DNA of 64,000 nucleotides from assembly GCA_905178155.1 (NCBI GenBank), contig CAJINV010000009.1, forward strand, positions 1,893,666 through 1,957,665, written 5' to 3'. A program made the translations under genes and the position numbers. This document shows, piece after piece, positions 34,901-45,700 of this stretch. Origin of the DNA: Amoebophrya sp. A120 (lineage: Eukaryota; Sar; Dinophyceae; Syndiniales; Amoebophryaceae). The notes beneath the pieces are model-generated. The model did not search any database and was not told the DNA's origin. It saw only the letters and a list, made by a program, of their open reading frames with translations. Position 1 is the stretch's first letter, and every line of letters begins with the position of its first letter.

Positions 34901-35938
34901 CCGCTTTGTTTCACCGGAACGCTTTGAGGTAGCATCAGCCTCCTGGTCCGTCGGTCCACGTGCTGATGTAGCATGGCTTCGAGCAGCCTCTGTGCCATCA
35001 GAAGATCCATGCAACGTTGATTGCGGTGCTGCAATGTCGGAGTGCTGACTCGCCATCTCCATGCTGCCATCTACTCCCAGATGCTGCTCAGTAGTGCTAT
35101 TGCTCGAAGAAGCGCCCAGACTCGTCGACGGTCCGATTGCAGCAGCAGCAGCAGCCGCTTCTTGAAGTCTTCTTCGCCCGCGTAGTTCTTGATTCGCGGT
35201 CTCCAGCACTTCTCGCCGTCTTCTTTCCCGCTCAACGACATTTCGGCTCCGTGGCTCAACTCGACAAAACGCGCCGTCCGTGACCCGGCGAACGTCGTCC
35301 AGAATGAGGGTGCGAAGCTTCGTACAATGCAGCAAGAGTTGCTCGATCACACGGTTCTCGACCTGCGCACAGCCGGACAGATCGATGAAATGCAGATTCG
35401 GGCACTTCTGCGCAATCGAATACAGTGTGGCCTTCCGGATCGCGTAACAGCTCTGCAGACACAACGTCTCCACGTTTGGCCCAAGGGAGCACTGTAGAAT
35501 GTTGTCCAGGAGCGCATTCCGCTTTTCCAATTTTTCAAACAGCTGCGAAAGCTCTTCGTTTGACAGATTACTGAATTTCTCGTGTGGATTCTTGATGTGC
35601 CGAATGCCGTACCGAATCAGGTGCTGGGCGAGGGCGTCGAGGTTCACGACGCGACACGAAGGTGCCGGTGCCGAAGGCGAGGACCTTGAAAATGACGCCC
35701 TCGTGGTCGGTTGCCCTTCATTGCACACGAAGCTGAAAAACTGGTCGCCCTGGTGGTCGTGCTCCACAGGAGACATCGACTGCGAGCAATCTAGGAAATC
35801 GTCCATCAGATTTCTCGACGCTCCTGGGGACGCAGTGTTGTAGCGCGACATCGACGTTGACATCATCGTGCCACCGTGTTGCGATTCTCGACTCACGCAA
35901 GACGAGCTCGCGGTTGACGGTGTTGTTAGCACTGGCAT
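31994..35938 (-). CDS. Large leucine-rich-repeat protein, AMN1/F-box-LRR type
   Basis: One 1314-codon frame runs from the ATG at 35938 to the stop at 31994. Three LRR blocks are separated by Ser/Thr-rich linkers: residues about 150-230, 640-850 and 1040-1270. The repeats are of the cysteine-containing type, with LxxLxLxxCxxIxDxxLxxL patterns such as LHFIDLSGCAQV and LRVLDVCGTAISDETL. This is typical of AMN1 and of F-box/LRR substrate adaptors of SCF ubiquitin ligases. A short helical region upstream of the first block (about 95-150) could stand in for an F-box, but I cannot confirm one. The probable role is protein-protein recognition. The long linkers (about 270-620 and 860-1030) are disordered and lineage-specific. 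An in-frame TGA sits upstream of the chosen start. Confidence 0.85.
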   Translation of the reverse strand: MPVLTTPSTASSSCVSRESQHGGTMMSTSMSRYNTASPGASRNLMDDFLDCSQSMSPVEHDHQGDQFFSFVCNEGQPTTRASFSRSSPSAPAPSCRVVNLDALAQHLIRYGIRHIKNPHEKFSNLSNEELSQLFEKLEKRNALLDNILQCSLGPNVETLCLQSCYAIRKATLYSIAQKCPNLHFIDLSGCAQVENRVIEQLLLHCTKLRTLILDDVRRVTDGAFCRVEPRSRNVVERERRRREVLETANQELRGRRRLQEAAAAAAAIGPSTSLGASSSNSTTEQHLGVDGSMEMASQHSDIAAPQSTLHGSSDGTEAARSHATSARGPTDQEADATSKRSGETKRLRDFLVSTKNLVPITKAKVQIESRSLVKSKPRCKSTLTLKSSSGKQAGVGEDSGKQSISSSCGSSKAVRHGHVVLGNSTSSSSHGTAHSTASGRTRHLSLPISASHHPSSSSFFCGEHEKANTSTNRNVNAGAGGARTHRQGFSTCRQKLSPSRKPLNKTSPTLSPATETTLLSPIPVLGGSASVSEVLIAGRSTPSPVVFGPSSSERNKSSASSPGTCSTISCTPNHRPSSPRVRVCAPSSKSTVRFVEDGDSNKMSAEQLLGPRSSSEAAPAPPVKKLSSHFKSSSSSSTTGLANLRELSLCRNSQISAQGVQHILRRAKQLRSIKLSGCNLQLTENILCLIFGKKKKDFLQIVDLSFLTGPVESLEYLLPENTLRELNLGHTNLTDSGVQRIRKFCKGSLEKLLLPWCGQITDQAFVHELEDGENYDMDSLRVLDVCGTAISDETLRRFVLPHLPKLEELDISWCQSVRLQKVNFAEARFSQETEERGSETLQLKKSPSLCQLSRAPASLTGEAATSSAGCVGLLPDNTNQNVLTADNRRGSIDLVPAEFDFPRTQSLRNGTSTSGVASGSRGGPSSTATTTSRSSSAERRLNGSFLHIASAASRNSTPSCSGAASRSPARSHGLSGSTRHREHPENVSPTGPTTCGDREQQLDKAHGPATEIKSKKSLRPGGLTALTFTGLWNLDERAIIQAPQRVLGLSASLQTLRLDSIELLGTDSVLRSIAAHCPNLQSLGLQIKSSLAVATTIPEGRKIEDTTSDCSLANRNNPFVVISNHCPHIHSLSIDCAQPSLLVPALAARETFPQLKILRTRCPFFDNDLEDILRTKTNLEQLTLDDVNLADETLARWYNDESRTGASLQLESLLTFHIRAHQLTDLGASYLAKLLPSVLAVELDSPFLTKDALQFFLAADASQYLRQVQITSGRDGRKYNWSGDKKRDTEWKMQQSMRLAALKEASASEREQSD

Positions 35939-37074
35939 ACTGTTCGTGAGCCCGAATGTTTCAGCGAGCGCTTCGTTTCAGAAAATTGCTGCTGTCGCTT
36001 CGACGTCGATGCCCATGGATCGCTCCGAACGAAAGCGAACGCTCTGGTTGGAAGTCATGTTTTGCAACTAGCCGCTCCGCCACCGTCGATACTATTTCTA
36101 TTTACGAATGCCACTACGTTCTTCTAAATTTGGCCACTTCGCACACAGCAAGTTCACTTACCGAAGTCGCAACAACTGAAGAAATTGACTGAAAACTGTG
36201 AGCGAGGAATTGCGGTGAGTATAATGAGCAGAAAAGGCGATGCTTCCACCCACTTGCAATGCTACAAAACTTCACATAAACAGACAGCAACGACCTTCAG
36301 CCTCCTGTTCACTTCGGAGACATTCACTGATGTGGACGAAAAGATTTAGATTGGTGTGTCTGACAGGCGAAAGGTCAATGTTGACGTTGAGTCGCGGGCA
36401 CGGCGATCATACATGCGAACAAGAATCATTTTCACACTCTCAACTTCGCTTTGAATGCCCAGAATTCAAATGGCTTGATCCGTGGCGTTCTTGTCAATTT
36501 CGGACTGCGATCGCAATTCTGGAAAAAATTTAGATCGTCGAAGTCTCCGCTTGAAATGGAGATGAAAGAGATCCGTACACACAAAAAAATTCAAGGACCC
36601 GTCACCGACCACTGTACTTACCTGCGCGAAGATTTTGTGCCTCCGTCGCACTGTAAGCTAGCATCGCATAAGCTGCTAGCGGACTTGTCACGATTCTGAT
36701 CGGCATCATGAACACTGTCTCGAAGTATCGCGCAGCTCACTAAAATCGCTGCCACCCTCTCTCTAGCCCCTTTTTTCAACAACCATATCAGAAGCGTCTT
36801 ATCCGTTTTACAAGAGTCCAGCAGATGTTGCGTGTCGTCTCAGCAAACAATGAGTTCACGAAAGGTCAAGATGGCCGTGATGCTACAGTTAGAGATGTTG
36901 GCACCGGAGCCAGGCTCTACTACGAATAATCTCAAAGTTGTCTGATCGTAACACTTTCACTCTCGACATCTTCCCCGTAAGTTTCCGTGTGAAGTCCCAA
37001 ACTGTAGTTTCCGCAGGAATGATGGCGTGCGAGAAAAAACGCACGAAATTCCTTTGTCGAAATCGAAAACCGAT
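35939..37074. other. Intergenic region, nothing recognised
   Basis: It holds the upstream flank of the LRR gene and the 3' flank of RPL23A. A short minus-strand ORF opening at 36058 (26 codons) runs into a stop and may be 5' leader of the LRR gene. Confidence 0.5.
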
Positions 37075-37868
37075 TTAGATGACGCCGATGCGGTTGGCGA
37101 CGTCCAGGGCGTCGTGGTCCGCGGTGAGGTGGACGTAGGCCCGCTTCGTGCCGTTCGGGCGGATCAAAGTGTTGATCTTTTGGCACTTAACCTCGTACAG
37201 AGACTGGACGGCCTCCTTGATCTGGCTCTTGGATGCCTTCACGTCGCAGACGAAGACCTGGGATTTGGAGTTGATTTAGATTTGGTACATTCATCAAGCT
37301 CCTTTATTGGTCGAAATCCTCGTCGTCTACCTCCACAAGCGGGCAGAGAGTTGTAATCTATTAGGTACAGCAGAGGACATGAGTTCTCACTCCACATGGA
37401 GCCCTAGTTCCTAGCCACTCGCATATTCAACGTGTACAAATCTCTCTCACGACAGCCTGAAATTCGAAAACTCTCAGCCACTATAAGAGGTATCTAAATC
37501 CCTCCCGTGAGGAATCGCCATGGGACAGCTATCAGTTGAAAAAAATTGCAAACCTAAACGTGCCTGAGCAGATCCTTCTAGATCATTCGTAAAGTGGTTG
37601 TAGTAAGCAAAAATACCAGGGTGTTGATCTCCTCGATCTTCTTCATGGCGGACTCCGTGGTGACCGGGCACTTCAGGATGCGGAACTTGTCCATCTTGTT
37701 CATGGAGTTCACGCTCTTCTTCGGGGCCTTCGGGGCGCGGGCCACGGACCGGGTCTTCGGGCGGAAGAAGTGCACATTGGTGCGGACCTTGCGGGACTTG
37801 GAAGCCTCGGAAGAAGTGACCTTCTTGGCCGTCTTCTTGGCCTGGGTGACCTTCTTAGTCGGAGCCAT
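37075..37868 (-). CDS. RPL23A: 60S ribosomal protein uL23 (L23a), two exons
   Basis: Exon 1 (37868-37617) and exon 2 (37257-37075) are joined across a 359-bp GT-AG intron (GTATTT donor, CCCAG acceptor). They give 144 residues ending in ...ANRIGVI. The N-terminus has the Lys-rich tail of eukaryotic L23a. The core contains [15 protein letters not shown] and, after the junction, [17 protein letters not shown] and [14 protein letters not shown], all hallmark uL23 segments. uL23 lies at the exit of the large-subunit tunnel, contacts 25S/28S rRNA and forms the docking site for SRP and chaperones. The length is slightly under the 156 residues of the human protein because the basic tail is shorter. 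An AG at 37875-37874, six bases before the ATG, is a candidate trans-splice acceptor. Confidence 0.97.
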
Positions 37869-38582
37869 TGTGTGCTAGTTTTGGGGTTCTTACGGATAAG
37901 ACTCAATTCCGATAATCGAGTGTCCCTGGGTGAAGAATTTAGAAATGCGAAAAGGAATGAGAAGGGTCGATAGATGACGAAATTTTGTAAGTTTCTCGCG
38001 AAGCAGATCGTCATTTTCTTGCTTTGCTTCTTCAAGCCCGAGCGGATCTTTAAATTGGCATTGCATCCCGATCTTTAAATTCGATTTACGATTTAGATTT
38101 TCACTCCGCATTCAGCAAGATCATGCATCGGTGATCTGTGGATCCAAAACTGCTGATCAGTCAGTGTTTTCTGACTACTTCTAGACAGAACCATCAATAG
38201 TTCGGAATTTCTTAGGAAGAGGATCTGCTTTTAGTTTAACTTTTACTTTAACCCAGACGACTCTCAGTAGAACTACTTTCGCAAGATCGTCTTTATCTTT
38301 CTGGTGGATCTTGAACTTGATCTAAATTTCACGTACAAGGATGATTTGATCTTGCAGGTGCCCCTGCAACATCTTTAAATTTTGGAGCTCAATCTCAACA
38401 CTCACCAAAACGCACACGTCCGTGTGCACTTTTTAGATGAAGAAAAAACGCCGCGCCACGGACGTGACTCTGCAAGAAAACGTCGCTCGAAACGCCATGC
38501 TCTACGTAGACAGTTGTCGAATCGTGTGAGCGCAACGCATCCTGTCGAATCGTGTGAGCGCCGCACCACGTTCTGGCTGTCT
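37869..38582. other. Intergenic region upstream of RPL23A
   Basis: No gene was found. The phrase ATCTTTAAATT recurs at about 38048, 38071 and 38370, and ATTTAGAT-like phrases are common. The promoter and 5' leader of RPL23A should lie here. A TCGAATCGTGTGAGCGC phrase is repeated at about 38517 and 38546. Confidence 0.45.
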
Positions 38583-39956
38583 TTAATTCTCCTCCTGCTT
38601 CCAGGGATTCTTGTGTAGAGCGTGCACGAGATCATTCAAGTCATGATCCAACCACGCAAACGTATCTAAATTTGCATCTCCAGGCCTACTGCCGGATGTT
38701 GCACTGCCGTAGTATTCGTATCGGTGCTGCTTTAGAAAGTCGTAATCGTCAGGTATGTCTGTGTGATTATTCGATCGCATCAGCTGCTTTGGAAAGCGTG
38801 CATCTAAAACAACGAAGAGGCTGGACTCGACGCTCGCCTTCTTTAGGGATAGCGAATGAAATTTAGAAGGATACAACTCGTCGTCTTCGAGTACCGGTTT
38901 AATATCACCGCTCAAAGCTGCATCTTCCTGCTTGCCCCCTAATCCGATGCGTGCAGCTGCATCTTTAGGTCCAAAGTCCGCGTCACCATCTTGGAATCGA
39001 ATCCTGTCTTCTGTGGACAAGTTATCGAAAAAGTATCGGGTCCCCCGGTTTCGAACCTCTCGAATCATCCTCTTGGCCTTGAGCCTTTGAAACTCGTCGT
39101 CGCCTACTCTCAGAAACCCACGCACCAAGACGTTGAGAAAGTGCACGTCGTGGGCGCTCTTAGAATTCATCTTCGGGTTGTTCCTCGGAACGACCTTGCC
39201 CTCGTTCTCCGCCTCTCCCTCTACTCTTCGAAAGGAGGTGATGACAGCTCTGCGATTTAGATTTTGCAGGGCTGCAGGTGTCAAAGCCGCTCCCGAGGAG
39301 GTGCTAGCCGTAGATGAAGATGGAGCAGACCCTTGCAGTTCACTTTGCTTGGGGCCAGTATCAGTAAGAATCTCCTTCGTACTGGCGTTTTTGTTATCGT
39401 GCTGATTGTCGATGTCGTCTTTCCGCGCTTTTGCCTCTCCGCTCGCGACAAAAATGGCCGTTTCAGTGGCCAGACCCAACAGCTCCCGCTCCTCCAAATC
39501 GAGGTGCAGGTGCGAAGATTCCGCACCAGCAAGCCTTGTGCCGAGCATGCTACCGCCCGAAATCGTGCTTCCGTGCGGAGACGCCAGACGCATCAAAACG
39601 GTGAAATGCACGTTCCTGATGTGCCAACGCCGGGGAAAGCCGCTCTCCGGGTCGATGATATCCAATTGCAGGAAATCCAAAACCTCCGACGGGTACGGGA
39701 AGAACACACGCAGCAGCAATGTGGCAATCAGTGCAGTTCCGATGCCCTTGCCTATGAGCAACGGCATGGACGCTGGTGGTTTCTGCCGTCGCGGTCGCAA
39801 GGGGACAACGGGCCCCGGGCGCCGCGCATTTGAGAACGAAGTTTCGGCCACGGAAGGGTTCGTAGGCTGCTGCGCTACACTGTCGTCCAATAAGGGTGGT
39901 GAACCGCTGTCGTGGTCGTGCAGTCTTTGCGGGCCCCCTTCGTCTACTTGCCGCAT
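38583..39956 (-). CDS. One-pass membrane protein, unknown family
   Basis: A 457-codon frame runs from the ATG at 39956 to the stop at 38583. Residues 1-60 are hydrophilic and Pro/Arg-rich. One membrane helix (about residues 64-86, PLLIGKGIGTALIATLLL) is followed by about 370 residues. The Arg-rich N-terminus favours a type II topology with the C-terminal part in a lumen or outside. Two ordered parts (about 90-175 and 265-455) flank a Ser/Ala/Lys-rich linker. The end is rich in Asp, His, Tyr and Trp. I do not recognise a domain. No intron is needed. Confidence 0.7.
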   Translation of the reverse strand: MRQVDEGGPQRLHDHDSGSPPLLDDSVAQQPTNPSVAETSFSNARRPGPVVPLRPRRQKPPASMPLLIGKGIGTALIATLLLRVFFPYPSEVLDFLQLDIIDPESGFPRRWHIRNVHFTVLMRLASPHGSTISGGSMLGTRLAGAESSHLHLDLEERELLGLATETAIFVASGEAKARKDDIDNQHDNKNASTKEILTDTGPKQSELQGSAPSSSTASTSSGAALTPAALQNLNRRAVITSFRRVEGEAENEGKVVPRNNPKMNSKSAHDVHFLNVLVRGFLRVGDDEFQRLKAKRMIREVRNRGTRYFFDNLSTEDRIRFQDGDADFGPKDAAARIGLGGKQEDAALSGDIKPVLEDDELYPSKFHSLSLKKASVESSLFVVLDARFPKQLMRSNNHTDIPDDYDFLKQHRYEYYGSATSGSRPGDANLDTFAWLDHDLNDLVHALHKNPWKQEEN

Positions 39957-40360
39957 GTGTGTTTTGTAAGTGCTACATGAGTGAAATTCAAGTCCTGCTT
40001 GCGGAAGCGGAGCGGGGCGTGGCGTTCATCTCTGCATCTATTTTTATTGAATGCAGCCGATGATGATGCACGGCTTCGTTGCCCGTCAACTTGACATACA
40101 GTGGCGGAATCATACGTTGTGTGTTTACTTCTCTCGTGAGTCCCCTCGAAAAAGAGCCGACATCAACTAGAACAAACTTACTTGGGCACAAGTAGGATGG
40201 AAAAGACACAGAGGTGGAACAACGTCACAACGCATCCGTAACTGTGCGTTCTTTTGAAAAGATGCGAACCGATGATGATGCGAGCCTACAACATCTGTAG
40301 TGGTCAGTCATCTACTGGCGAGAGACTATGTTCCGCAGTGTCACGACATGTTCGTGTCCG
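39957..40360. other. Short intergenic region
   Basis: About 400 bp between the membrane-protein start and the end of the integrase-repeat gene. Nothing was recognised. Confidence 0.5.
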
Positions 40361-42014
40361 CTAGTGCCACGGCGCTGATGGAGAGGCGATCTTACTCTTC
40401 TCAGGCCACGTGACATTCATTCCATGCGCAAATTCATTCCCTGACTTTTTTGCTTGAGCAACGTTTCCAGTCACACCGATAGCGATACCTCGCAGTAAGG
40501 CGCTTGCCTTTCGAAGTTGCTCGCTTCGCGACATTGACTTAAAGTCAATGTAATACGGTGCCTGTACTAGTTGTCTGCCTTTCGATCGCGAGTGAAGCGG
40601 ACTACAGCTTGGAGAATAGACAGTCATGCGGTACTTCCACAGTGACGGCGCCCCATCCTCCGTGCGGCTTTTTCTCTTTGTCAAGTGCACAAAATCTGCC
40701 GGAAAAATGAAGACTCCGCGGAAACGGAAGCTAGAGGCTTGGCGACGAGCGACATGATCGTCATTCTGCTCATTCTCGACATCAACCGTTTCTAAACAAG
40801 CATCGACTTCGTCGACGGTCTCCTCGGGAATACCACAAACGTATCGCTGGACTTTGGTTCCGGTGCAACCGGATGCGCGTCGCCTCCTGTAAGTACCCTC
40901 CACCACTACTACTGTGCATATCAAAAATGTATCCTGCACGAGCCGGGCAGTCCGTGTAGATCCTCGTTGCGACGCGCTGCAAACAGCAAACGCCATTCAG
41001 TCGCACGTTGCCGTCAACATTTGTGTCCACAAGACTCCCAGTGTCCGCTTTGATGCCAAGTGGAACGTACAGGAGTCGGTTTAGAGTTTCGCTGAAAGCC
41101 AAATGCCTCTGCTCGCGCGAAGACAACGACGAGAGGCAAGCGACCCACTCTGCGTGTTTGCGTCTCCTCAAAGTGCTCCACCAGGCTGCAAAGGTAGTCC
41201 GCAGCATCTCTTTCGAGGTGAATTGTAGATCTTTCAAAATGACGCTGCGTGTCTTGTGTCCCTTGATTTGGAACTCGCCTGGACGGCCGAGCATAAACTT
41301 TCCCGACTCGTCGCACAAAAAGACAAAGCCGACGTCGTCACGTAGCGACACCCGACTAAACAAGTATCTGTTCCGCAACACCGCACGTCTTTTGAAGCTT
41401 TCGCAGCCGGAGAACTTCAGCTGAACAGCTATCCACCTGTCTTCGTAATACGCTGTGAACTTGGTCCCGTCCTCGTCTTCATCTCCACACTTTTCTCTCC
41501 GAGAGGTGTTTCCCTTTGTCGCCGTCTCGTGTGTCTGGTCGCCATGGGGATGGCGTGAATCTACTTGATGGCTCGTCGGAATCATTTTCCGAAAAAGGAA
41601 GAATGATGATTTTTGTCGAGCGATCATTTGTGCCTGGTACTCTGGGAGCGCATCTTGCAGAATCGCAAAGAAATGCCCCTGCGCCTCCCGTGTTCGACGT
41701 ATTGCATCCCACCGAAGTGCAGCAAATTTGGGGCAAACATTGTACACGCGAGGGCTGGCGGGATCGAACTTTGACAGAGGGTAGCTGCAGAAATCGGGGT
41801 AGCTTTTCCACCCTCTTCCGCGATAAACCGAATGCGGATTCGAAGGAATGAAAGAAGGCCGAGAAGGGGACCGACTCCAATCCTTGAACTCTGCAGCGCT
41901 GCGAATGAGAGCAACTGTCTCCCGCATGTACTTCTTCGCCTCCTCGAACGGCAAAAAGAGCGCTCGCCGGCGTCCATACGACGGCCTGTGAACCGCACGG
42001 GCCTGAGAAGCCAT
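40361..42014 (-). CDS. Integrase-repeat plus PD-(D/E)XK-nuclease-like protein with a frame break
   Basis: The first in-frame ATG is at 42014. Near the N-terminus (residues about 17-78) is a copy of the 'phage integrase repeat unit' found in many protist proteins, with FLPFEEAKKYMR, a W.., IPSNPHSVY and GRGWKSYPDF. About 160 residues on comes a beta-rich region with RWIAVQLKFSG, whose Q-x-K resembles the core of PD-(D/E)XK nucleases. Frame 1 ends at 40782. The expected rest of that domain (RGVFIFPADF, then a Tyr/Pro-rich segment and YYIDF) continues in another minus frame that is open from 40996 to 40361. The switch must lie near 40850-40900, either as a frameshift or as an intron I could not place. 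It could be a decayed selfish-element gene or a working two-exon gene. Function is inferred from domain resemblance only. Confidence 0.68.
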
Positions 42015-42736
42015 TGCTTTTGGTGTTAAATCTATCAGTATCAAGAAACAATAAACAGATTGATAGCGAGCGAAGCTTTGGTTGTACGCATGGGCCTGCA
42101 ACACTCGGTGACCAAGCACCACCTGGGGCTCCTTGTCTCTTTTTCCTTGAGCTACTTGTGCAACGTCCACCTTGCCACGCGCACGCCACTTGTTTCTCTG
42201 CTAAAGACACAACTCTTCTGAATCGCATAAAAACCCGGACAAGCTCTCGGACCAGTTTTCTCAAATTCCAAACCCTATGAATGTCCCTCAACATCACTCT
42301 CTCCTAAAGGAACTATCAGCCAGGCGCTCCCGTCTGAAGAATCTTGAGAGGCGAAGATGAGAGCAGGTTCTGTTCCTACACTACACGGCTTCCACATACA
42401 TCTCGTCGTGTGTTCAAAGGCAAACAGGAGCTCAGGGTCAATCACCATGAGGCAAGTTTTCTTCATGTGGAGCGAAAAAAGCGATGAAAAACATATCTTT
42501 TCTCTGCTTTTTTCGACATGATGAGGCGCTGGCGCACTGCTCGTTTTCTTGTCGCTAGAGATGACTCGACATGATGAGGCGCACTACTCGACATGACGAG
42601 GCTCTGTGTCGCCAGCAGGTAATCTCACACACCCTCAGTCGAGTGAGCTCTATCTGGAACAACAACAAGTATCCGGGAGCGCTCCTGTAGAGATAAAGGT
42701 GGCTTCTTTCATCTGACGGCACAAGCTGTCGAAGGC
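42015..42736. other. Intergenic region with a short direct repeat
   Basis: Upstream flank of the integrase-repeat gene and 3' flank of the next gene. Apart from the repeats at 42513-42604, nothing was recognised. Confidence 0.5.
42513..42604. repeat. Three copies of TCGACATGATGAGGCGC
   Basis: Copies start at 42513, 42566 and 42588. The last has one substitution (ATGACGAGG) and a shorter match. Spacing is 53 and 22 bp. The repeats lie just downstream of the stop of the gene at 42737-46375, on its transcribed side. Confidence 0.65.
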
Positions 42737-45700
42737 TTATGTGTCGCGAGACGCTGGCGCTGGTGGAGACCCATTTTTCACGTAATCTAATTTTGTTGTC
42801 CCGGAATCCGGATCCGGAGCGGCATGGGAAGTGCGAATGAGCGAACGGGTGTCGAGCTGAGGCGACAATCTCAGCGAATTCATTTTCTGAAATTCTTGCT
42901 CGAGCAACGTTGTAATCCCGCTCATATGCCGTTCGTCATGATTACCGCCACCGGGAGCCTGTTCCATTATTGCACTACTTTTGCATGCGTCAGGCCCTGA
43001 TTGTTGGGCAATCGACGTCTCGAAAATTTGTAATCGAGCGTTAGCCGATTGCGATGCAGCAGTATGTGGTGATGTACATCGAAGGAGGACGTTGTCCGGT
43101 GCCTGCTCGTCTTCCGCTGCTGGTCCTGCTTCACTATCACTAGAATCAATTACGTCGTCCGGGCTGTCGCGACGTTTCGTCAAACTCACGGGGAATTCTG
43201 GAAGCGAAGGAGGCGGCCTGCACCTTAGCTCGGGGTGTTGCTCGACCACTTGCGGTAAAGCTACTTGTGGGTCCAATATTGGGCCTAAAAACCTCCGCTC
43301 CCCGCCAGCAAGACGAAATTCGGCAGCAACAAGACTTGTCGTCCCAATAGCTGCGTCTGCATCCTCTTGCTGTTCACTCCTCGCATCGGCGTCGGCATTT
43401 TTCAGCGCTTGTTGCGCACCTCTGATCTTCGATTTCTGCTCCTGACCCTGCCCCATTCCGCCAGCATCCTCCGCGGCAGCGGGTCGTCCTTCTTCTAGAG
43501 CATTTCCGCCGCTGCTCTCACTCTTGGCTACAGCTGCAACTTGTTGTACAGGTGGACCAGTTCCAGTTACCAAGTTACATGCATCTCTTGTCAGCGCTGC
43601 CGAATGAAGAATCGGGACGATGGCTTCATCAACAACTTCGCCCTCGGTCACTTGCGATGTGTCTTCGGGGACGGGTTCTGGCTCGCCTAAACAAATGAGG
43701 CCAGTACTCAGGCTCTGAGGAACTTCTACTTGGCCAGCGCGTGGTGGTGGTGCACTGTGAGCTGTATTCCCGAGGATCAAGCTGCAGATGTTCCTTCGAT
43801 CGCCGAGCGAGTTCTGAGGAGAAACGTCGGCATCTCGCAGAATCGGATTCGTCTTATCGACCTCACCTGAACGTGTAGTTGACACAGCGTCTGTATCCGG
43901 ACGATCCAGTCCTGCATCGGGTTCGGGACCACAAGCAGTCCCAGCTGGTACACAGGTGCAGGTCACAAGAACCTCCGTAGGCATTAGCCTTTCATCCGGA
44001 CGAGGCTGCTGCTGCAGCTGCTCCTCCACCTGCAGATTGTGTTTTGTGCCATTGGTTTCTCCGAACGCAAAGCTCTCTCCGACACTGCTGTCCTCCCCCT
44101 CTAGAGGACAACTCTGACTGGTTTCGGAACGACGTGTCATTGCGGAATCATGGTGCTGATGCTGCGGCGACACTGCGCCCGAAGGAAAGAGCATGCTACG
44201 CCCTTGATCCAGGGGGGCCTTGGTTCTCGATCGCGAATGTGCTCGTGTCGAGCTCGAGCTGGCGCTTGACGAGGAAGCTACTTTTAATAACATCGGCCCG
44301 TTGTTGTTCGTTATTTTGGTGCCTGCCAAGCTTGTCCTGGCGCTTCTGCCCGACTGACCCGGTGTGGGGCCGACGGCCATCCGACTTGCTGAAGCCGTCG
44401 GCGTTGCTCTTCCGCTAGTTACGCAAGAGCTCCTTGTGGTAGTGGAAGATGCAGGCAGTCTGATTTGCGGGCGCATCTTTGCAGCCATCTGTACGGGTCG
44501 CGGAGGCAAATAGCGCTGAGCTGAGGCCGTGGTCGCTTCTGTGGATGCCGTCTTGGTACTACACGCGACGTGCTGCTTTGCGGTTTTGGCAAGTCCCTGC
44601 TCCATAATCTCTCGGCATCCTCCACCGGGCCCTCGAGCAGAGGGAACAAGCGAGGGCGCTCTTGTCGAAGCAGCACTTCTAGCGAAAGACGTCGTCAAGG
44701 AACAGATTCTGTGCGATGATGTTGACGCGGATGAAGATCCTGTTCCTCCAGCACCATTTGAGCCGGAAAGAAGATGGCGGCCGATCGCCGCGGTCGAGAC
44801 CCCAGTTGGAGGCTGAGCGGTTCTCGGAGGCCCAGAGCCTGACGATGTTGAAGGTGCAGCGCCACGTCGATCACGATGGCGCGTGGACAAGCTCCCCGCA
44901 CGGGTGCCGGGACGGGAAGCTGAGAAAACCGACGCGCCGCTCGTGCTTGGCAAAGATGTGCGAGCTGAAATGACGCGAGCAGATGGACACTGGTGCTGGT
45001 GAGTAGAAGATGAAGGGGGCTGCCCAGCAGCGTAGTTTCGTGGTGGTGCTGGTGGTGGTGCAGCTGCAGCTGCCGCACGAGTAGAAACATATGTATTACC
45101 GCGGTCCGTCAGCAGTCTTCCGCGACCGCCGGTACTCGGAAATGACAATGGGAAAATGCAGGACTGCTCTTGCCCGGTGGGGTGCTCGACTGTAGCAGCA
45201 TCTATTCGGTTGGTCAAATTATCAGAGTCACCTCCGACATTGAGTGCTTGTTTCATTCCCATTGCACGACCCGGCGAAGTACTACAACTATTCGTCGCAG
45301 ATGACGTTAGTCTCGGAGCAGCAGTTCCTCCGTCCTGCTTCATCGCCCTCGCTCGCATCAACGTCGCACAGCTCACGTTTCGAAGTAGTGCGTGAAAGCA
45401 GCGCAGCAACAGCTGCCGACTCCTTCGGCTGACATGCGCACGTGCGAGAAAAACTGCCCGTCTTTTTTGCACCAGCTGCGCTTTTTTGTTGTCCAAAAGA
45501 AGTTTATCTTCACAGCCTCCATTTCTAGACGCGAGCGCCACGTCGTGCCATTCGCGCACGAATGTCCGCATTCGTTCCCGTTGCGTTTTCTTTGCCGACC
45601 GCTGAAGAAGAGTTCGAGTGAGGTGTCCCAGTTTGCGGATTTCTTGAAACGCGACTCGCAGCCGAAGTTCATCCGGGATCTTGTTACGTTCGGAAGAAAC

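Noticed and set aside
37075-37868. Introner origin of the RPL23A intron
   Set aside because: No inverted ends, no direct repeat and no duplicated trinucleotide at the exon junction were found.
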